DNA from: VRUE01 sp963703235
Lineage (GTDB): Bacteria; Actinomycetota; Thermoleophilia; Solirubrobacterales; 70-9
DNA length: 64,000 bases
Direction: 5' to 3'
Assembly (NCBI GenBank): GCA_963703235.1
Contig: OY969802.1
Location: forward strand, 124,001-188,000
Shown here in pieces: positions 7,495 through 19,234 of the stretch. How positions within the stretch are numbered: position 1 is the first letter of the stretch; the number at the start of each line of letters is the position of its first letter. The notes beneath the pieces were generated by a model. The model was not told the origin of the DNA, did not search any database, and saw nothing but the letters and a program-made list of their open reading frames with translations. The translations under genes and the position numbers were made by a program.

Positions 7495-8235
7495 GTGGCT
7501 GCAGGTACCCCCACAGGCACGCGGTCGGGAGACTCGGCGCCCGGACAGCTCGTCCGCGAGGTTTCCTCGTTGCAGGCGACGCTGCTGGGCAAGCTGCACG
7601 AGGAGATGCCAGCCGGCGACGCGCGGGCGTTCGCCGAAGCCGCCCAGAAGCTGGCCGAGGAGTTTGGCGCCGTCACCGCGACGACGATCGGCACGCTCTG
7701 GGACCGCCAGGACGCCGAGGCGGCAATGGGTCCGATCGAGGAGCTCCATCCCAGCCTCTACCGGCCCGGACAGATGCGCCGCCGCCTCGAGCAGCTGCTC
7801 GAGGAGAACCGGCGCTATGGCCATTCCTTCGCCCTGGTCGTCTTCGACGTCGAGGGACCGGCGGCGCGCGGCGACGCAAACGGAGGCAGGCAGACGGCGC
7901 TGGCGATCGTCGGCGCGGCCCTGCACGACAACGTCCGCCTGCTCGACGAGACCTTCCGGCTCGAGGAGGACGCGCTCTGTGTGCTCGCGCCGGGACAGGA
8001 CACCGTCGGCGGCGTGCAGATGGCGGAGCGGCTGTTGCGGGCGCTGGACGAGCTCGAAGACGCCGGCGGCCTGCGGATCGGCATCTCGGCCGGCGTGGTC
8101 GCCTGCCCCGAACACGCGACCGACGCCGACGGTCTGCTGCGCAAGGCCGACGAGGCGATGTGGCGCGCCCGCGCCGTGGGCCAGCCGATCGGCGTCGGCG
8201 CCCTGGGCGCGCCGGAACCTGTGCAAGATCGCTGA
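7495..8235 (+). CDS. GGDEF-domain-like protein with degenerate active site
   Basis: 246 residues from a GTG start. The N-terminal ~80 residues are helical (LVREVSSLQATLLGKLHEEM...). Residues ~85-235 follow the diguanylate-cyclase layout: a RRRLEQLLEENRRYGHSFALVVFDVE entry, VRLLDETFRLEEDALCVLAP at the catalytic loop, and GGLRIGISAGVVACPEHATDADGLLRKADEAMWRAR at the end. Where active enzymes have R-x-GGDEF, this protein has FRLEEDA, and the metal-binding D-F-K site is DVE. It is therefore probably unable to make c-di-GMP and may bind nucleotide or partner proteins. It precedes a MerR-type regulator. A 7-bp inverted repeat (8234-8252) lies at its stop. Confidence 0.82.
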   Translation: MAAGTPTGTRSGDSAPGQLVREVSSLQATLLGKLHEEMPAGDARAFAEAAQKLAEEFGAVTATTIGTLWDRQDAEAAMGPIEELHPSLYRPGQMRRRLEQLLEENRRYGHSFALVVFDVEGPAARGDANGGRQTALAIVGAALHDNVRLLDETFRLEEDALCVLAPGQDTVGGVQMAERLLRALDELEDAGGLRIGISAGVVACPEHATDADGLLRKADEAMWRARAVGQPIGVGALGAPEPVQDR

Positions 8236-8252
8236 CAGATTCGCGAAATCTG
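8234..8252. promoter_or_regulatory. Short inverted repeat at stop of GGDEF-like gene
   Basis: ACAGATT and AATCTGT arms surround CGCGA, immediately overlapping the stop codon and ~90 bases before the MerR-type gene. There is no T-tract. It could be a weak terminator or an operator for the following regulator. Confidence 0.35.
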
Positions 8253-8339
8253 TCCATAACCGGTGTAAACCTGGAAATCGGGTGGGAGAATGCCGCTGGC
8301 GCGGCGAACTAGGCCGCGGAGCCGAGGAGACGATCTGAG

Positions 8340-9179
8340 ATGCCAGGGATAAGGACCAACGCCGCCGCCGAAGTGCTGGGAGTCAGCCCCAACACCTTGC
8401 GCAGCTGGGAGCGCCGTTACGGCTACCCGGTGCCGAAGCGCACCCCGGGCAACCACCGCAACTACGAGCTGGTCGAGCTGCAGACGCTGCGCGACGCTCT
8501 CGCCGAGACCGGCAACATCACCTCGGCGATCGAGCTGGCCCGCCAGCGCCAGGCCGCCCCGGCCAGCGACGGCAGCCTGCTGGTGGCCTTCGAGAGCTTC
8601 GACGAGGACGCCGCCGACCGGGCAATCGAGGAGAGCCTGGTCCTGCGTCCCTTGGAGCGGACCGTGGAGGAGCTGCTGCTGCCGGCGGTCGACCGGCTTG
8701 CCGCCGATCCCGAGCGGGAGGCCGAGCTCGAATTCGCCAGCCGCTGGGCGATGGGCTGGCTCCATGGCGCCCGCCGCCTCGCTTCCAGGGCCTCGCGCCC
8801 GGCCGGCGTCCTGCTTCTGGACTCGAGCCGCGGCCAGGAGGCCGAGGCGGTCCACGCCCAGGCGCTGGACCTGGCCCTGCGACGGGCCGGCTTCCGCGTC
8901 CTGATGCTCTCCGACGAGTTGGGCGAGGAGCGGATGGAGCGCGCCCTCAGCGCCCTCGACCCGACCGCGATCGTCCTCTGCGGCCCCGGCGCCGACACCC
9001 CTTCCGCCGTCAAGCTGGTCCGCAAAATCCGCGACGCGGGCTTCCACGCGCCGCTGTTCGGCTTCCGGGCCAGCGGCCTGATCGGCGACGCGATCCCCCC
9101 CGCCGGCGAGCGGCCGAGCGAGGTGACGGGCTTGCTCAACGCCGATCTGCGCCGCCGCACCACCCAGGCCTTCGCTTAG
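8340..9179 (+). CDS. MerR-family regulator with C-terminal B12-binding-like domain
   Basis: 279-residue transcription factor. Residues 4-50 are a MerR winged helix (TNAAAEVLGVSPNTLRSWERRYG, then PKRTPGNHRNYELVELQTL). A linker four-helix region (about 75-140) and a Rossmann-like domain (about 148-250, VLLLDSSRGQEAEAVHAQALDLALRRAGFRV...) follow, as in CarH/LitR light-sensing repressors. The B12-ligand positions are not kept. The E-H of the helical domain aligns with L-E in AELEFASRW, and the G-x-x-H of the Rossmann domain aligns with GQEA. B12-independent action is inferred. The ATG follows a GAGGAG box. The stop codon lies within the terminal repeat of the 9178-9341 element. Confidence 0.86.
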   Translation: MPGIRTNAAAEVLGVSPNTLRSWERRYGYPVPKRTPGNHRNYELVELQTLRDALAETGNITSAIELARQRQAAPASDGSLLVAFESFDEDAADRAIEESLVLRPLERTVEELLLPAVDRLAADPEREAELEFASRWAMGWLHGARRLASRASRPAGVLLLDSSRGQEAEAVHAQALDLALRRAGFRVLMLSDELGEERMERALSALDPTAIVLCGPGADTPSAVKLVRKIRDAGFHAPLFGFRASGLIGDAIPPAGERPSEVTGLLNADLRRRTTQAFA

Positions 9180-9341
9180 AGCCTGTCTCAGAACTCCCGC
9201 GCGCGCCTGGCGGCGCCGGACACACTTCGCGGGGCGGCGTCCTCGGTCGGCCAAATGGCGTTGCCATTCAGCCTCCCTGCGTCCTACCCCCGCTCGGTCC
9301 GGCACTCGCCAGTCGCACACGCGAGTTCTGAGACAGGCTCT
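9178..9341. mobile_element. 164-bp MITE-like element with 19-bp perfect terminal inverted repeats
   Basis: AGAGCCTGTCTCAGAACTC (9178-9196) and its exact reverse complement (9323-9341) bound ~125 bases with no coding potential. The left repeat contains the TAG stop of the MerR-type gene. No obvious target-site duplication is visible. The size, terminal repeats and lack of a gene fit a non-autonomous transposable element; a long hairpin terminator is the alternative. Confidence 0.6.
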
Positions 9342-9416
9342 CTGAAACATTGCTGTAACCAGCTGGTAGCGCCCTAGTTACACCTTCGACACGCGGGGGC
9401 GGGAACGTGGGCCTCG

Positions 9417-11414
9417 ATGCGTGCCCGACTCTTGCCGCGTCGCCGCCAGCGGCCGCTGGTTGCCGCGGTCGCCTGCCTGTTGACGCTGCTCCCACCCGCG
9501 GCTGCGCGAGCGGTCGTCTCCGACGTGCACTTGGTCGACGGCCCCAGTGCCGACGCGATCGACGTCGCCGACGCCGCCATGTCAGAGGACGGCAGCGGTG
9601 GAGTCGTCTATCTGAGAAGGGTCGATGGCCGAGCTCACGTCTTCGCGGCTCAGTTCCTCGACGGCGCCTGGCGACCGCCGCAGCGGATCGACGTCGGCCA
9701 GGCGTTCGATTCCAGCTGGCCCGGGATCGGCGCCGGCGACGGCGGCCGACTCGTCGTCGCCTGGGTGCAGGAGCTCGGGATCGAGAGCGATCGCCTCTTC
9801 TCGGCGACGCTCGACCCCGGCGCGCGCGGCTTCCAGGCCCCGGTCCCTGTCGACTTCAACGTCGGCGAGGCGACCTCGACCTACCCGGACCTGGCGATGG
9901 CGCGGGGCGGACAGGCCTACCTCGCCTACCGGGTCGTCACCGACACCAGCCCCGCCAACCCACCCGGATACGTCGGCGCCGACCTCCGCGTCGCCCGCTA
10001 CAACAGCCGCCTCTGGTCGGTGTTGGGGACGCCGATCGACCGCAACGTCGCGGCGCCGGTGCGGGCGCCGAGCGAGGAGAACGCGCCGGAGGTCGGCATC
10101 GACGTCCAAGGCCAGGGCGTGGTGGCGTGGCAGGAGCCCGATGACGAGTTCGTCGATCGCGTCTGGGCCCGCCGCCTGTTCGGGACCAGCGTCGGCATCC
10201 CGCTCCAGGTCAGCCCCTCGAGCTGGGAAGGGGCGCCGCTGCGCGGACCGGCCGACGCCTTCGCGCTCGACGTCGCCGGCTTCGGCCAAGCCGCGGTCGC
10301 CTTCCGGCAGCAGCCCGGGCAGGCCAGCGTGCTCGACGCGCCGCGCCTCTTCGTCAACGAGATGCCCGACGTCTTCGCCGAAGGCGCGGCGGCGTTTGCT
10401 GGGGCGCGGCTGGTCGACGGACAGGCCCGGGCGAGCCTCGGGGTGCCGAGCGTCGGCGTCGATCCCCGCGGTCTCTTCGCGATCGGGTTCGGCGCGGGTC
10501 AGGCGACGCTGCTGAGCTCCGGCGACGATGCCGGCGTCGGCAAAGTCGAGCGGCTCGACGACGGCGGCAGCGCCGTCTCCGGCGACCCACTCGTCGACCT
10601 CGCCGAGACCGGCGCCGCGGTGGCCGCCTGGCGTGAGCTGCGGGGCAGCGCCGGCCTCGTCGCGGTCCAAGAGCGCCGCGCCGACGGCGTCGTCGAGCCG
10701 ACCGCGCTGAGCGCGCCGGGGGGTGGGGCGGTGGGCAGGGTGGTTCTCGGCGGCTCCGGCCTCGGCGACGCGATCGTCGCCTGGCAGCAGGGAAGCGGCG
10801 CCAACTCGCAGATCGCCGCCGCTGTCCTCGACGCGCCGCCCGACCCCTTCCTGATCCTGCTCCCCAGCGGCTGGCAGCGCAAGAAGCGGATCCCGATCGC
10901 CTGGGACCGAGCCCCGAACGCGATCGGCGGCGTCCGCTACTCGGTCAGCGTCGACGACGAGCCGGTGGTCGAAAACCGGCGCGGCCTGCAGGCCCGTCTC
11001 TCCCGCGACGACGTCGGCGACGGCCGTCATCGCGTCCAGGTCTTCGCGATCGATGCCGCCGGCCAGGAGACCGGCAGCCGCAGCGGTCGCCTCCTGGTCG
11101 ATCGCGGCGGCCCGCGCGTGCGCGTGCGCCAGCGCGGTCGCCGGGTCACGGTCCTCGTCAGCGACGGCCCCCGCCGCGCCGCCTCGGGGCTGCGACGCGG
11201 GTCGGTCCGGGTCTCCTTCGGCGAGTCGCGTGCGGCCGCCGCCTCGGCCTCGCCGCGCCGGCCCGGCAAGGCTAGGCGCGGCGCCGGCCGGGCGCCTCGG
11301 GTCCTCGTCCGCCATACCTACAGCCGCCGCGGCAGCTTCCGGCTGATCGTGCGAGCGCGCGACCGGGCCGGCAACCGCACGGTTGACGATCGGAAGCTGA
11401 AGGTGCGGCGATGA
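9417..11414 (+). CDS. Secreted beta-propeller-like protein with C-terminal Ig-like domains
   Basis: 665 residues with a clear signal peptide (RRQRPLVAAVACLLTLLPPAAARA, about 10-33), so exported. The body has repeated short beta motifs with alternating VVAW/AVAAW strands (GRLVVAWVQELG, GVVAWQEPDDEF, AVAFRQQPG, AAVAAWREL, AIVAWQQGSG), typical of six- to eight-bladed propellers. From about residue 480 an Ig-like domain (IPIAWDRAPNAIGGVRYSVSVD) and a very basic final beta domain (HTYSRRGSFRLIVRARDRAGN) follow. No enzyme motif was recognised. The stop overlaps the start of the next gene (ATGA), so the two are co-translated. It is the first gene of an exported-protein cluster. Confidence 0.8.
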   Translation: MRARLLPRRRQRPLVAAVACLLTLLPPAAARAVVSDVHLVDGPSADAIDVADAAMSEDGSGGVVYLRRVDGRAHVFAAQFLDGAWRPPQRIDVGQAFDSSWPGIGAGDGGRLVVAWVQELGIESDRLFSATLDPGARGFQAPVPVDFNVGEATSTYPDLAMARGGQAYLAYRVVTDTSPANPPGYVGADLRVARYNSRLWSVLGTPIDRNVAAPVRAPSEENAPEVGIDVQGQGVVAWQEPDDEFVDRVWARRLFGTSVGIPLQVSPSSWEGAPLRGPADAFALDVAGFGQAAVAFRQQPGQASVLDAPRLFVNEMPDVFAEGAAAFAGARLVDGQARASLGVPSVGVDPRGLFAIGFGAGQATLLSSGDDAGVGKVERLDDGGSAVSGDPLVDLAETGAAVAAWRELRGSAGLVAVQERRADGVVEPTALSAPGGGAVGRVVLGGSGLGDAIVAWQQGSGANSQIAAAVLDAPPDPFLILLPSGWQRKKRIPIAWDRAPNAIGGVRYSVSVDDEPVVENRRGLQARLSRDDVGDGRHRVQVFAIDAAGQETGSRSGRLLVDRGGPRVRVRQRGRRVTVLVSDGPRRAASGLRRGSVRVSFGESRAAAASASPRRPGKARRGAGRAPRVLVRHTYSRRGSFRLIVRARDRAGNRTVDDRKLKVRR

Positions 11415-13477
11415 GGCGCGACGGACGGGATCGAGAGCAGCGCAGGCCTGTTCTGTTTGCAGCCGCGATCCTCGTCAACGTCTTCGCCCTCCTGCTCGGG
11501 CCGGCCGCCGCACCCGCCTTCTACGGCGAAGGCGCCCAGCTCGTCTCGGCCGACTTCGTGCGGCTCGAACAGGGCGACGACACGACCGACTTCGCGGCGC
11601 TCTCCGCCGACGGGCGCTACGTCGCGATCCAGACCCGCGCCCGCAACTTCTTCGCCGACGACGATCCCGATCCACCCGGCCATTACCGCGCCGGCGGCGT
11701 CTTTCGCTTCGACCTGGCCACCAAAACGCTCGAGAAAGTGGCGGACGGCAACCTCTTCGACGAAGAAGACCCCGCCCACCCGCTGTTGCGCCGCGGCGCG
11801 GCCAACCCGGCGATCTCCGCCGACGGGCGCTACGTCGCCTTCTCGACCGGAGAGCAGCTGGTCGGCGCCGACGAAAACGAGAACCTCGACGTCTACGTGC
11901 GCGACATGGCGGCGCCGATCGGCGCCGCGGGCGCCTTCGATCTGGTCTCGGCCCGCGACGGCGGCGACGTTCCCGCCAGCTACGGACTGCCGGAAACCCC
12001 GTTCGCCGCCACCAAGCCGGGGGCCGACCTCTCGCGCGCGGTCTCGATCTCCGCCGACGGCCGCAGGGTGGTCTTCCGCACCGATGTCGTCTCCGACTTG
12101 CCCGCGAGTGGAGCGGTCGACGTGCCGGCGGGCCAGCTTTTCCTGCGCGACCGCGTCGCCGACACGACGACTCTGGTCACCGCGACGTGGGACGCCGAAG
12201 CCGACGCGATGACCGGACAGCCGGCGGGCGGGGCGCGTGGCGCTGCCGTCAGTGCCGATGGCACGACGGTGGCCTGGACCGGGGCCAACGCCGCCGTCCA
12301 GACCCGCTTTCTCGGCGGCGAGAATCCCGAACCCACTTTCTTCTATTACCTCTGGCGACGGGTCGCCGATGGGCCGCAGGGGTTGACCCGACGGATCACC
12401 GGCCTGGCCGACCCCGACGATCCGGCCTGCCCGGAAGGGTCTTTCACCCTCTTCGACCAGACGTCGACCGGCCCCTGTTACGGGCCGCTCACCGACCAGG
12501 AGGGAAATCGGTCCGGCATCGGCGCCCAGATCCCGGCCCTGAGCGCCGACGGCTACAGGGTCGCCTTCCTGACCGGCGCCGGCCCCCGGCCCTTGGCGTT
12601 CACCAGCCCCGGACTCGACCTCTTCCTCACCGACATGACCCCGGGTCTGAGCCGTAAGGAGGCGACGGTCGAGCTGACCCGCGACACGGTCGGCGGCGAT
12701 CCGGCCACCAGCCCGCCCCTGGGGAGCGTCTCGATGGCGGCCAGCGGGCGATATCTGGCGATTACCACCGTGCGGACGCGTTTCACCTTGCCGGCCCTGC
12801 AGCTGCTCGGCGAACCCCGACCCGTACCCGGGCCGCGGGAGCTCTACGTGGTCGACCTGCAGGAACGGACCCTCGATCGGGTCACCAGGACCTACTCGGG
12901 CGGCGACATCGAGGCCGACGTCGAGAACGGGGCGACCCTCTCCTCCGACGGGGCGCGCGTCGCCTTCACCTCATTCGCCGGCAGTCTCTTCTACGGCGAC
13001 GCCAACCAACGCGCCGACGCCTTCGTCGCCGAACGCCAGCCGGAGGAGGGCACCGGGGAGCCGCCATTGCGGCCGGGCTCCGGCGGGCCGAGCACGATCG
13101 AATCCGACGCCGGCGGTCCGCGAATCGGCGTCCGGGCCCGATCGAAGCCCGGCGGGACGATCCTGCTGACGGTCTCGGTCCCGGCTGCCGGTGGGATCAG
13201 GGCCGTCGGCAACGCCCGCGCCGGTACGCCGCGCAAGATGCGGACGCTCGCCGTCGCAACCGCGCGCGCCCGCGGCAGCACTCGCAGCAACGTGAGCTTG
13301 AAGCTGACGCCCGTGCGGCGCTACCGCGGGGAGCTGCGCGGGCGGCAGACGATTCCGGGTCGTGCCTGGGTCACCTATGTCGCCTCGAAGGGCGGTCGTC
13401 GTGCCACCGCCTCGCTCGCTGTCTCATTTCGCCAGGAGGTTGGGCCGGCGAAACGCTCGCCGAAAGGGCAGAAGTGA
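11411..13477 (+). CDS. Secreted TolB/PD40-like beta-propeller protein
   Basis: 688 residues; signal-peptide-like hydrophobic stretch at about 17-36 (VLFAAAILVNVFALLLGPAAAPA). At least five PD40-type blades are visible through the recurring core L/I-S-A-D-G-R-Y-V-A (ALSADGRYVAIQT, AISADGRYVAFST, SISADGRRVVFRT, AVSADGTTVAWTG, ALSADGYRVAFLT, TLSSDGARVAFTS), each followed by a segment such as VYVRDM or LFLRDR. The last ~110 residues form a separate beta-sandwich-like module (GTILLTVSVPAAGGIRAVGNA) resembling modules ending two neighbouring exported proteins. The start overlaps the previous stop (ATGA). It probably acts as a surface binding or scaffold protein; no catalytic residues were recognised. 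Confidence 0.85.
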   Translation: MRRDGRDREQRRPVLFAAAILVNVFALLLGPAAAPAFYGEGAQLVSADFVRLEQGDDTTDFAALSADGRYVAIQTRARNFFADDDPDPPGHYRAGGVFRFDLATKTLEKVADGNLFDEEDPAHPLLRRGAANPAISADGRYVAFSTGEQLVGADENENLDVYVRDMAAPIGAAGAFDLVSARDGGDVPASYGLPETPFAATKPGADLSRAVSISADGRRVVFRTDVVSDLPASGAVDVPAGQLFLRDRVADTTTLVTATWDAEADAMTGQPAGGARGAAVSADGTTVAWTGANAAVQTRFLGGENPEPTFFYYLWRRVADGPQGLTRRITGLADPDDPACPEGSFTLFDQTSTGPCYGPLTDQEGNRSGIGAQIPALSADGYRVAFLTGAGPRPLAFTSPGLDLFLTDMTPGLSRKEATVELTRDTVGGDPATSPPLGSVSMAASGRYLAITTVRTRFTLPALQLLGEPRPVPGPRELYVVDLQERTLDRVTRTYSGGDIEADVENGATLSSDGARVAFTSFAGSLFYGDANQRADAFVAERQPEEGTGEPPLRPGSGGPSTIESDAGGPRIGVRARSKPGGTILLTVSVPAAGGIRAVGNARAGTPRKMRTLAVATARARGSTRSNVSLKLTPVRRYRGELRGRQTIPGRAWVTYVASKGGRRATASLAVSFRQEVGPAKRSPKGQK

Positions 13478-13494
13478 ACCGTTCGGCATCAAAT

Positions 13495-13512
13495 GGTGAA
13501 GATTTGGTGACA
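13495..13512. promoter_or_regulatory. Candidate PHO box upstream of PstS-like gene
   Basis: GGTGAAG-ATTT-GGTGACA: two 7-bp direct repeats with a 4-base spacer. On the opposite strand this reads TGTCACC-AAAT-CTTCACC, close to the actinobacterial PhoP consensus of GTTCACC repeats with 4-base spacers. It lies 115 bases before a gene for a PstS-like protein. A TTGACA hexamer is at 13561-13566, but no good -10 was found. Confidence 0.5.
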
Positions 13513-13627
13513 CCGTTGATAACACTCTGTAACGCAGGCGTAGAAGTGTTGTGAAGCGCCTTGACAGTGTCATATCCGAGGTTCGACTCTGCTGCCGAAA
13601 GGTTCAGCCGATGAAAGGAATGACTCT

Positions 13628-15506
13628 ATGAGCGGCAGCTTCAGCGTCCCCCGGTGGGGGTCGAGCGCTGTGCGGGCAGGTGTGCTTGCCCTGGTTCTGA
13701 TGGCGCTTGCGGCCTTCGATTTGGCGCCTCGTGCGAATGCGGCGTTCACCACCGCCGAGTGCGACGGAGCCGACATCACCGGTCGTGGCGCCTCGTTCGC
13801 CCGCGACGCGCACAACGTGTTCATCAACAACTTCGAACCGGTCTTCTGCGGCGGGGTCCCGAGCCCGACGATCACCTACGAGGCGCTCGGCAGCGGCGCC
13901 GGCCGGCTCGCGGTGAAGGTCCGCAACGACGTACCGCGCTTCGGCATGACCGACGAGCCGCCGACCCCGGCGGAAATCGCCCAGATGGACGCGGGCACGG
14001 GCAACGAACCGGCTGAAAACGACGCCAATCCCAACGACAACGGGCTGATCCACGTAGTTCCCGCCGCGGTGGGCGCGGTGCCGCCCCTGGTCAACTTCCC
14101 CGACAACTGCGACGTCTCGCTGCTGCCGGAAGCGTCGCGGACGGCTGAACAGAACAACGACGCCGACGCCACTCCCGACGACGTGATGAGGGTTCGGTTC
14201 ACCAAGGCTCAGTTCGAGCAGATCTGGGAGAAAGACCCTGCTGCCGACGCCTGGCACGAGGTCTTCCCGGCGCTGGCGCCCGATGCGGATTGCCAGAAAC
14301 CGATCATCCGCGTCGTCCGCTTCGACGACTCCGGCACCTCGTTCACCTTCAAGGACTACCTGAACACGATCGACGGGGCCGAGGGTTGGCTGACCACCTA
14401 CGTGGCCGGCGCCAACAAAACCCGCGAGTGGCCGGGGGCGGTCTTCGGCGCCCGTGCCGACTGCGGCGGCGCCAACGGCCCCGGCTCCCAGGAAGACGCG
14501 ATCGACCAGCTGACCAGCGGCTGTTCGAACGGCAACGGCGCGCTGGTCGCCAAACTGGTCGCCACCGACGGCTCGATCGGTTACTCCGACGTCTCCACGG
14601 CGCGGAGCAACAGCCCGAGCCTTGCGATAACGCCGGAGGGCAACGACAACGACACCTACTGGACCCAGGTCCAGAACGGCTCCGACACGTACACCGAGCC
14701 GACCTCCAGCGCCAACGGCTTCCGCACCGACGGTCCGAAAGGCGCCAACTGCAGCACCACGACGTTCACCGGGATCCCCACTGTCGAAGAGGGCACGCTC
14801 GGCGACTGGTCGAAAACCAGCGGTGTCAACTCGCCCGCTGGCTTCGGCATCTGCACCCTGACCTACGGCCTCGTCTTCGACGACAACGCCGACGTCTGGG
14901 GCGGCTCGGCAGCCGAGGAGGCAAAGGCGCGGACGGTCGTCGACTACTGGGAAAACATCGTCTCGGCCCCGGCGCAGGCGGCGCTCTTCCCCAACGATTA
15001 CGCGCCGCTGCCGGCCGCGATCCTCAACATGTCGCGCGCGGGTATCGCCGAAGTCGACTGGGAAAAGGGCGAAGGGAACCCCGACCCGGGCCCCGAACAT
15101 GGCGATCCCAAACCGGGCGGAGACCCGCCGGTCAATCCGGCGCCGCCTGCCCCACCGAGCAACCTGTTCTCGCTGCCGCGCAAATCGATCTCCTCGTCTA
15201 CGGGTGGCGCGACCGTCTCGGTCAAGCTGCCGGGAGCGGGAAAGCTGGAGATGGTCGGCACGGCAAAGGTGCAGGTGCCAACGGGCAAAGCCGGGCAGAG
15301 CAAACAGAAGACGATCAAGGTCGGCAGGGTCACGCTCAATGCGAGCAAAGCCGGCACTTACAACCTGACGCTGAAGCCCAGTGCAGCCGCGATGGCGCAA
15401 CTGCGCAAGAAGGGCGCGCTGCGGGTCAGCCTGAAGTTGACCTTCACGCCGACCGGCGGTTCGCCGAAGACGACCACCACCGGCTTGACGCTGAAGCTGA
15501 GTAGCA

Positions 15507-15523
<17 letters not shown>
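13628..15523 (+). CDS. Exported PstS-like substrate-binding protein with C-terminal beta-sandwich module
   Basis: 631 residues; signal peptide at about 15-38 (AGVLALVLMALAAFDLAPRANA). Residues ~45-460 match the phosphate-binding-protein layout: DITGRGASFARDAHNVFINNF, ITYEALGSGAGRLAVKV with the GSGAG loop, FGMTDEPPTPAE, DDSGTSFTFKDYL near the second ligand loop, and DGSIGYSDVSTA. A Pro-rich linker (NPDPGPEHGDPKPGGDPP) leads to a ~110-residue beta module (ATVSVKLPGAGKLEMVGTAK...) like those ending its neighbours. It is twice the length of ordinary PstS. It may bind phosphate or a phosphorylated ligand at the cell surface. It is preceded by a PHO-box-like site and overlaps the FtsH-like gene by 17 bases. 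Confidence 0.82.
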
Positions 15524-17517
<1,994 letters not shown>

Positions 17518-17525
<8 letters not shown>

Positions 17526-19170
17526 GAGCCGGATACTGGTCGTCGGCGTGGCTGCGGCGGCGCTCGCCCTCGGGTCCCTGCCAGCGCGGGCCGCGGAGCC
17601 GATCTGGCGGCTCGAGCAACCGCCGCCGCCTGAGGGAGCGCCGTTCAAAGTGCCGCTCGGCGCCCCCGGCGACCTCACCTTCTGGGCGCCCAACCGCGGC
17701 CTGCTGACGGTCGAGGGCAACGACACGATCCCCCGCGGGATCTACAGCTGGAACGGGCAGAGCTGGCACCAGCTCGCCACCGTCTGCGGCGGTCCCGGCG
17801 ACACTGCCCGGATCGCCTGGGCGGGACCGACCGAGTTCTGGGTCGTCAGCGAACCGAGCCTGCCGCGGCGCGGCTCGGGCCTGGCTCTCTGCCGCTTCAA
17901 GGACGGCCAGGTCGTCGGTTCCTGGAGTACCCGCGTCGACGCCGCCGATCCCTTCCGCCAGATGATGTCGGCGACCTGCGCCGGCCCGACCGACTGCTGG
18001 TTCGGCGGGGTCGGCTCCCAGGACGCGCTCGGCGATCGCGTCGGTGCTTTCCACCTGCACTGGGACGGGACCGACCTGGAGACGGTCTACGGGCCGCAGG
18101 GGCGGGGGGTCAGCGACATGCAGTTCCACGCCGGCGTGCTGTTCGAGAGCACCCTGGTCGGGCGCTCGCCCGTGAACCACCTCGACCCTGTCGACCTGGC
18201 GCTGTCGGAGCCGTTTCCGCGCCTGCTGCACCGGATCGAGGCCGGCGTTTTCGTCAGCGATCCCTTCCAGCCGGCGCCGCTGGCCGAAGTGCCGGACGAC
18301 GGCAGCGAGCTGCTGGCGCTCGACAGCGACGGCGCCGATCTCTGGGCGGTCGGCGGCGGCGCCGCCTCCTCGTCCGGCCCGCCCGCGGATGAAGCCGATC
18401 CCCGTCACGACGGCGGCGTCGTCGAGCGCCCGCCGCTGGCGGCGCGGCTGGTCGCCGGCGCCTTCCAGGAGCTGGCGCTCAGCGGCGCCAGCTTCGGCCC
18501 GACCGATCGCCTCGGCGACGTCGCCGCGATCCCCGGCACGAGCGAAGCGTTCGCCACCGTCGTCCCCTTCGGCGAGCGGCGCAGCGTCAACACCAAGGCG
18601 ACCGTGGCGCGGATCGCCCCCGACGGGACGACGGCGACCGTGCGGCTGCCGGTCGCCGGCAGCGGTCGCGGCAGCGCCGCCCGCATCGACTGCCCGGCCG
18701 CGAACGAGTGCTGGCTGGTCACCTGGGGGGGCTGGCTCTTCCACTACAGCGACGGGACGCCGCTTCCGCTCGACACCGAGCCGGCCTTCGAGGGGACGAT
18801 CGAGTTCCGTCCCAACGAGTCGGCCGAGCAGTTCGTACCCGATCGCCTCCCGGTCGACGACTCGCAGCTGTTCGCGCCGCCGGAGCTCGAACAGGACCCA
18901 ACCGCGGCTCCTCCCGCCGCCAGGGTGAGGCGCCTGCCGCCGCTGTTGAAGGAGGTGCGCTCGCGCCTGCACGGGCTGGTCCTGACCGTCAGCTTCACCG
19001 TCACCAGGCACGCCCGGGTCAGCCTGATCGCCAAGCGCGGCGGCCTGACCGTCGCCCGAACCCCGCTTCGGATCTTCGCGCCCGGCCGACACAGCCTCTC
19101 GCTGAAGCTGAGCCGCGATCGCTACCCGACCAAGCTCGCGTTCAGAGCCTCGGCGGTGAAGGGGAAATGA
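17518..19170 (+). CDS. Secreted propeller-like protein, hypothetical
   Basis: 550 residues from the GTG at 17518, which overlaps the FtsH-like stop; the frame is open further upstream but that part lies antiparallel to no known domain and lacks a better start. A signal peptide (VVGVAAAALALGSLPARAAEP) follows a short basic start. The body has repeated Trp/Gly-rich beta motifs (WRLEQPPPPEG, DLTFWAPNRGLLTV, YSWNGQSWHQLATV, FWVVSEPSLPRRG, CWFGGVGSQDALGDRVGAFHLHWDG), like kelch/YCF48-type propellers. The final ~80 residues are a beta-sandwich (HARVSLIAKRGGLTVARTPLRIF) akin to the tails of neighbouring exported proteins. The function is unknown; cotranslation with the membrane protease suggests a joint role. 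Confidence 0.78.
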
Positions 19171-19234
19171 GCCCGGGCCCGCGTCCTTCTCCGAGGCACG
19201 ATCGAACTCGGAGTTCATTGGCGTCCGGTGCTGG

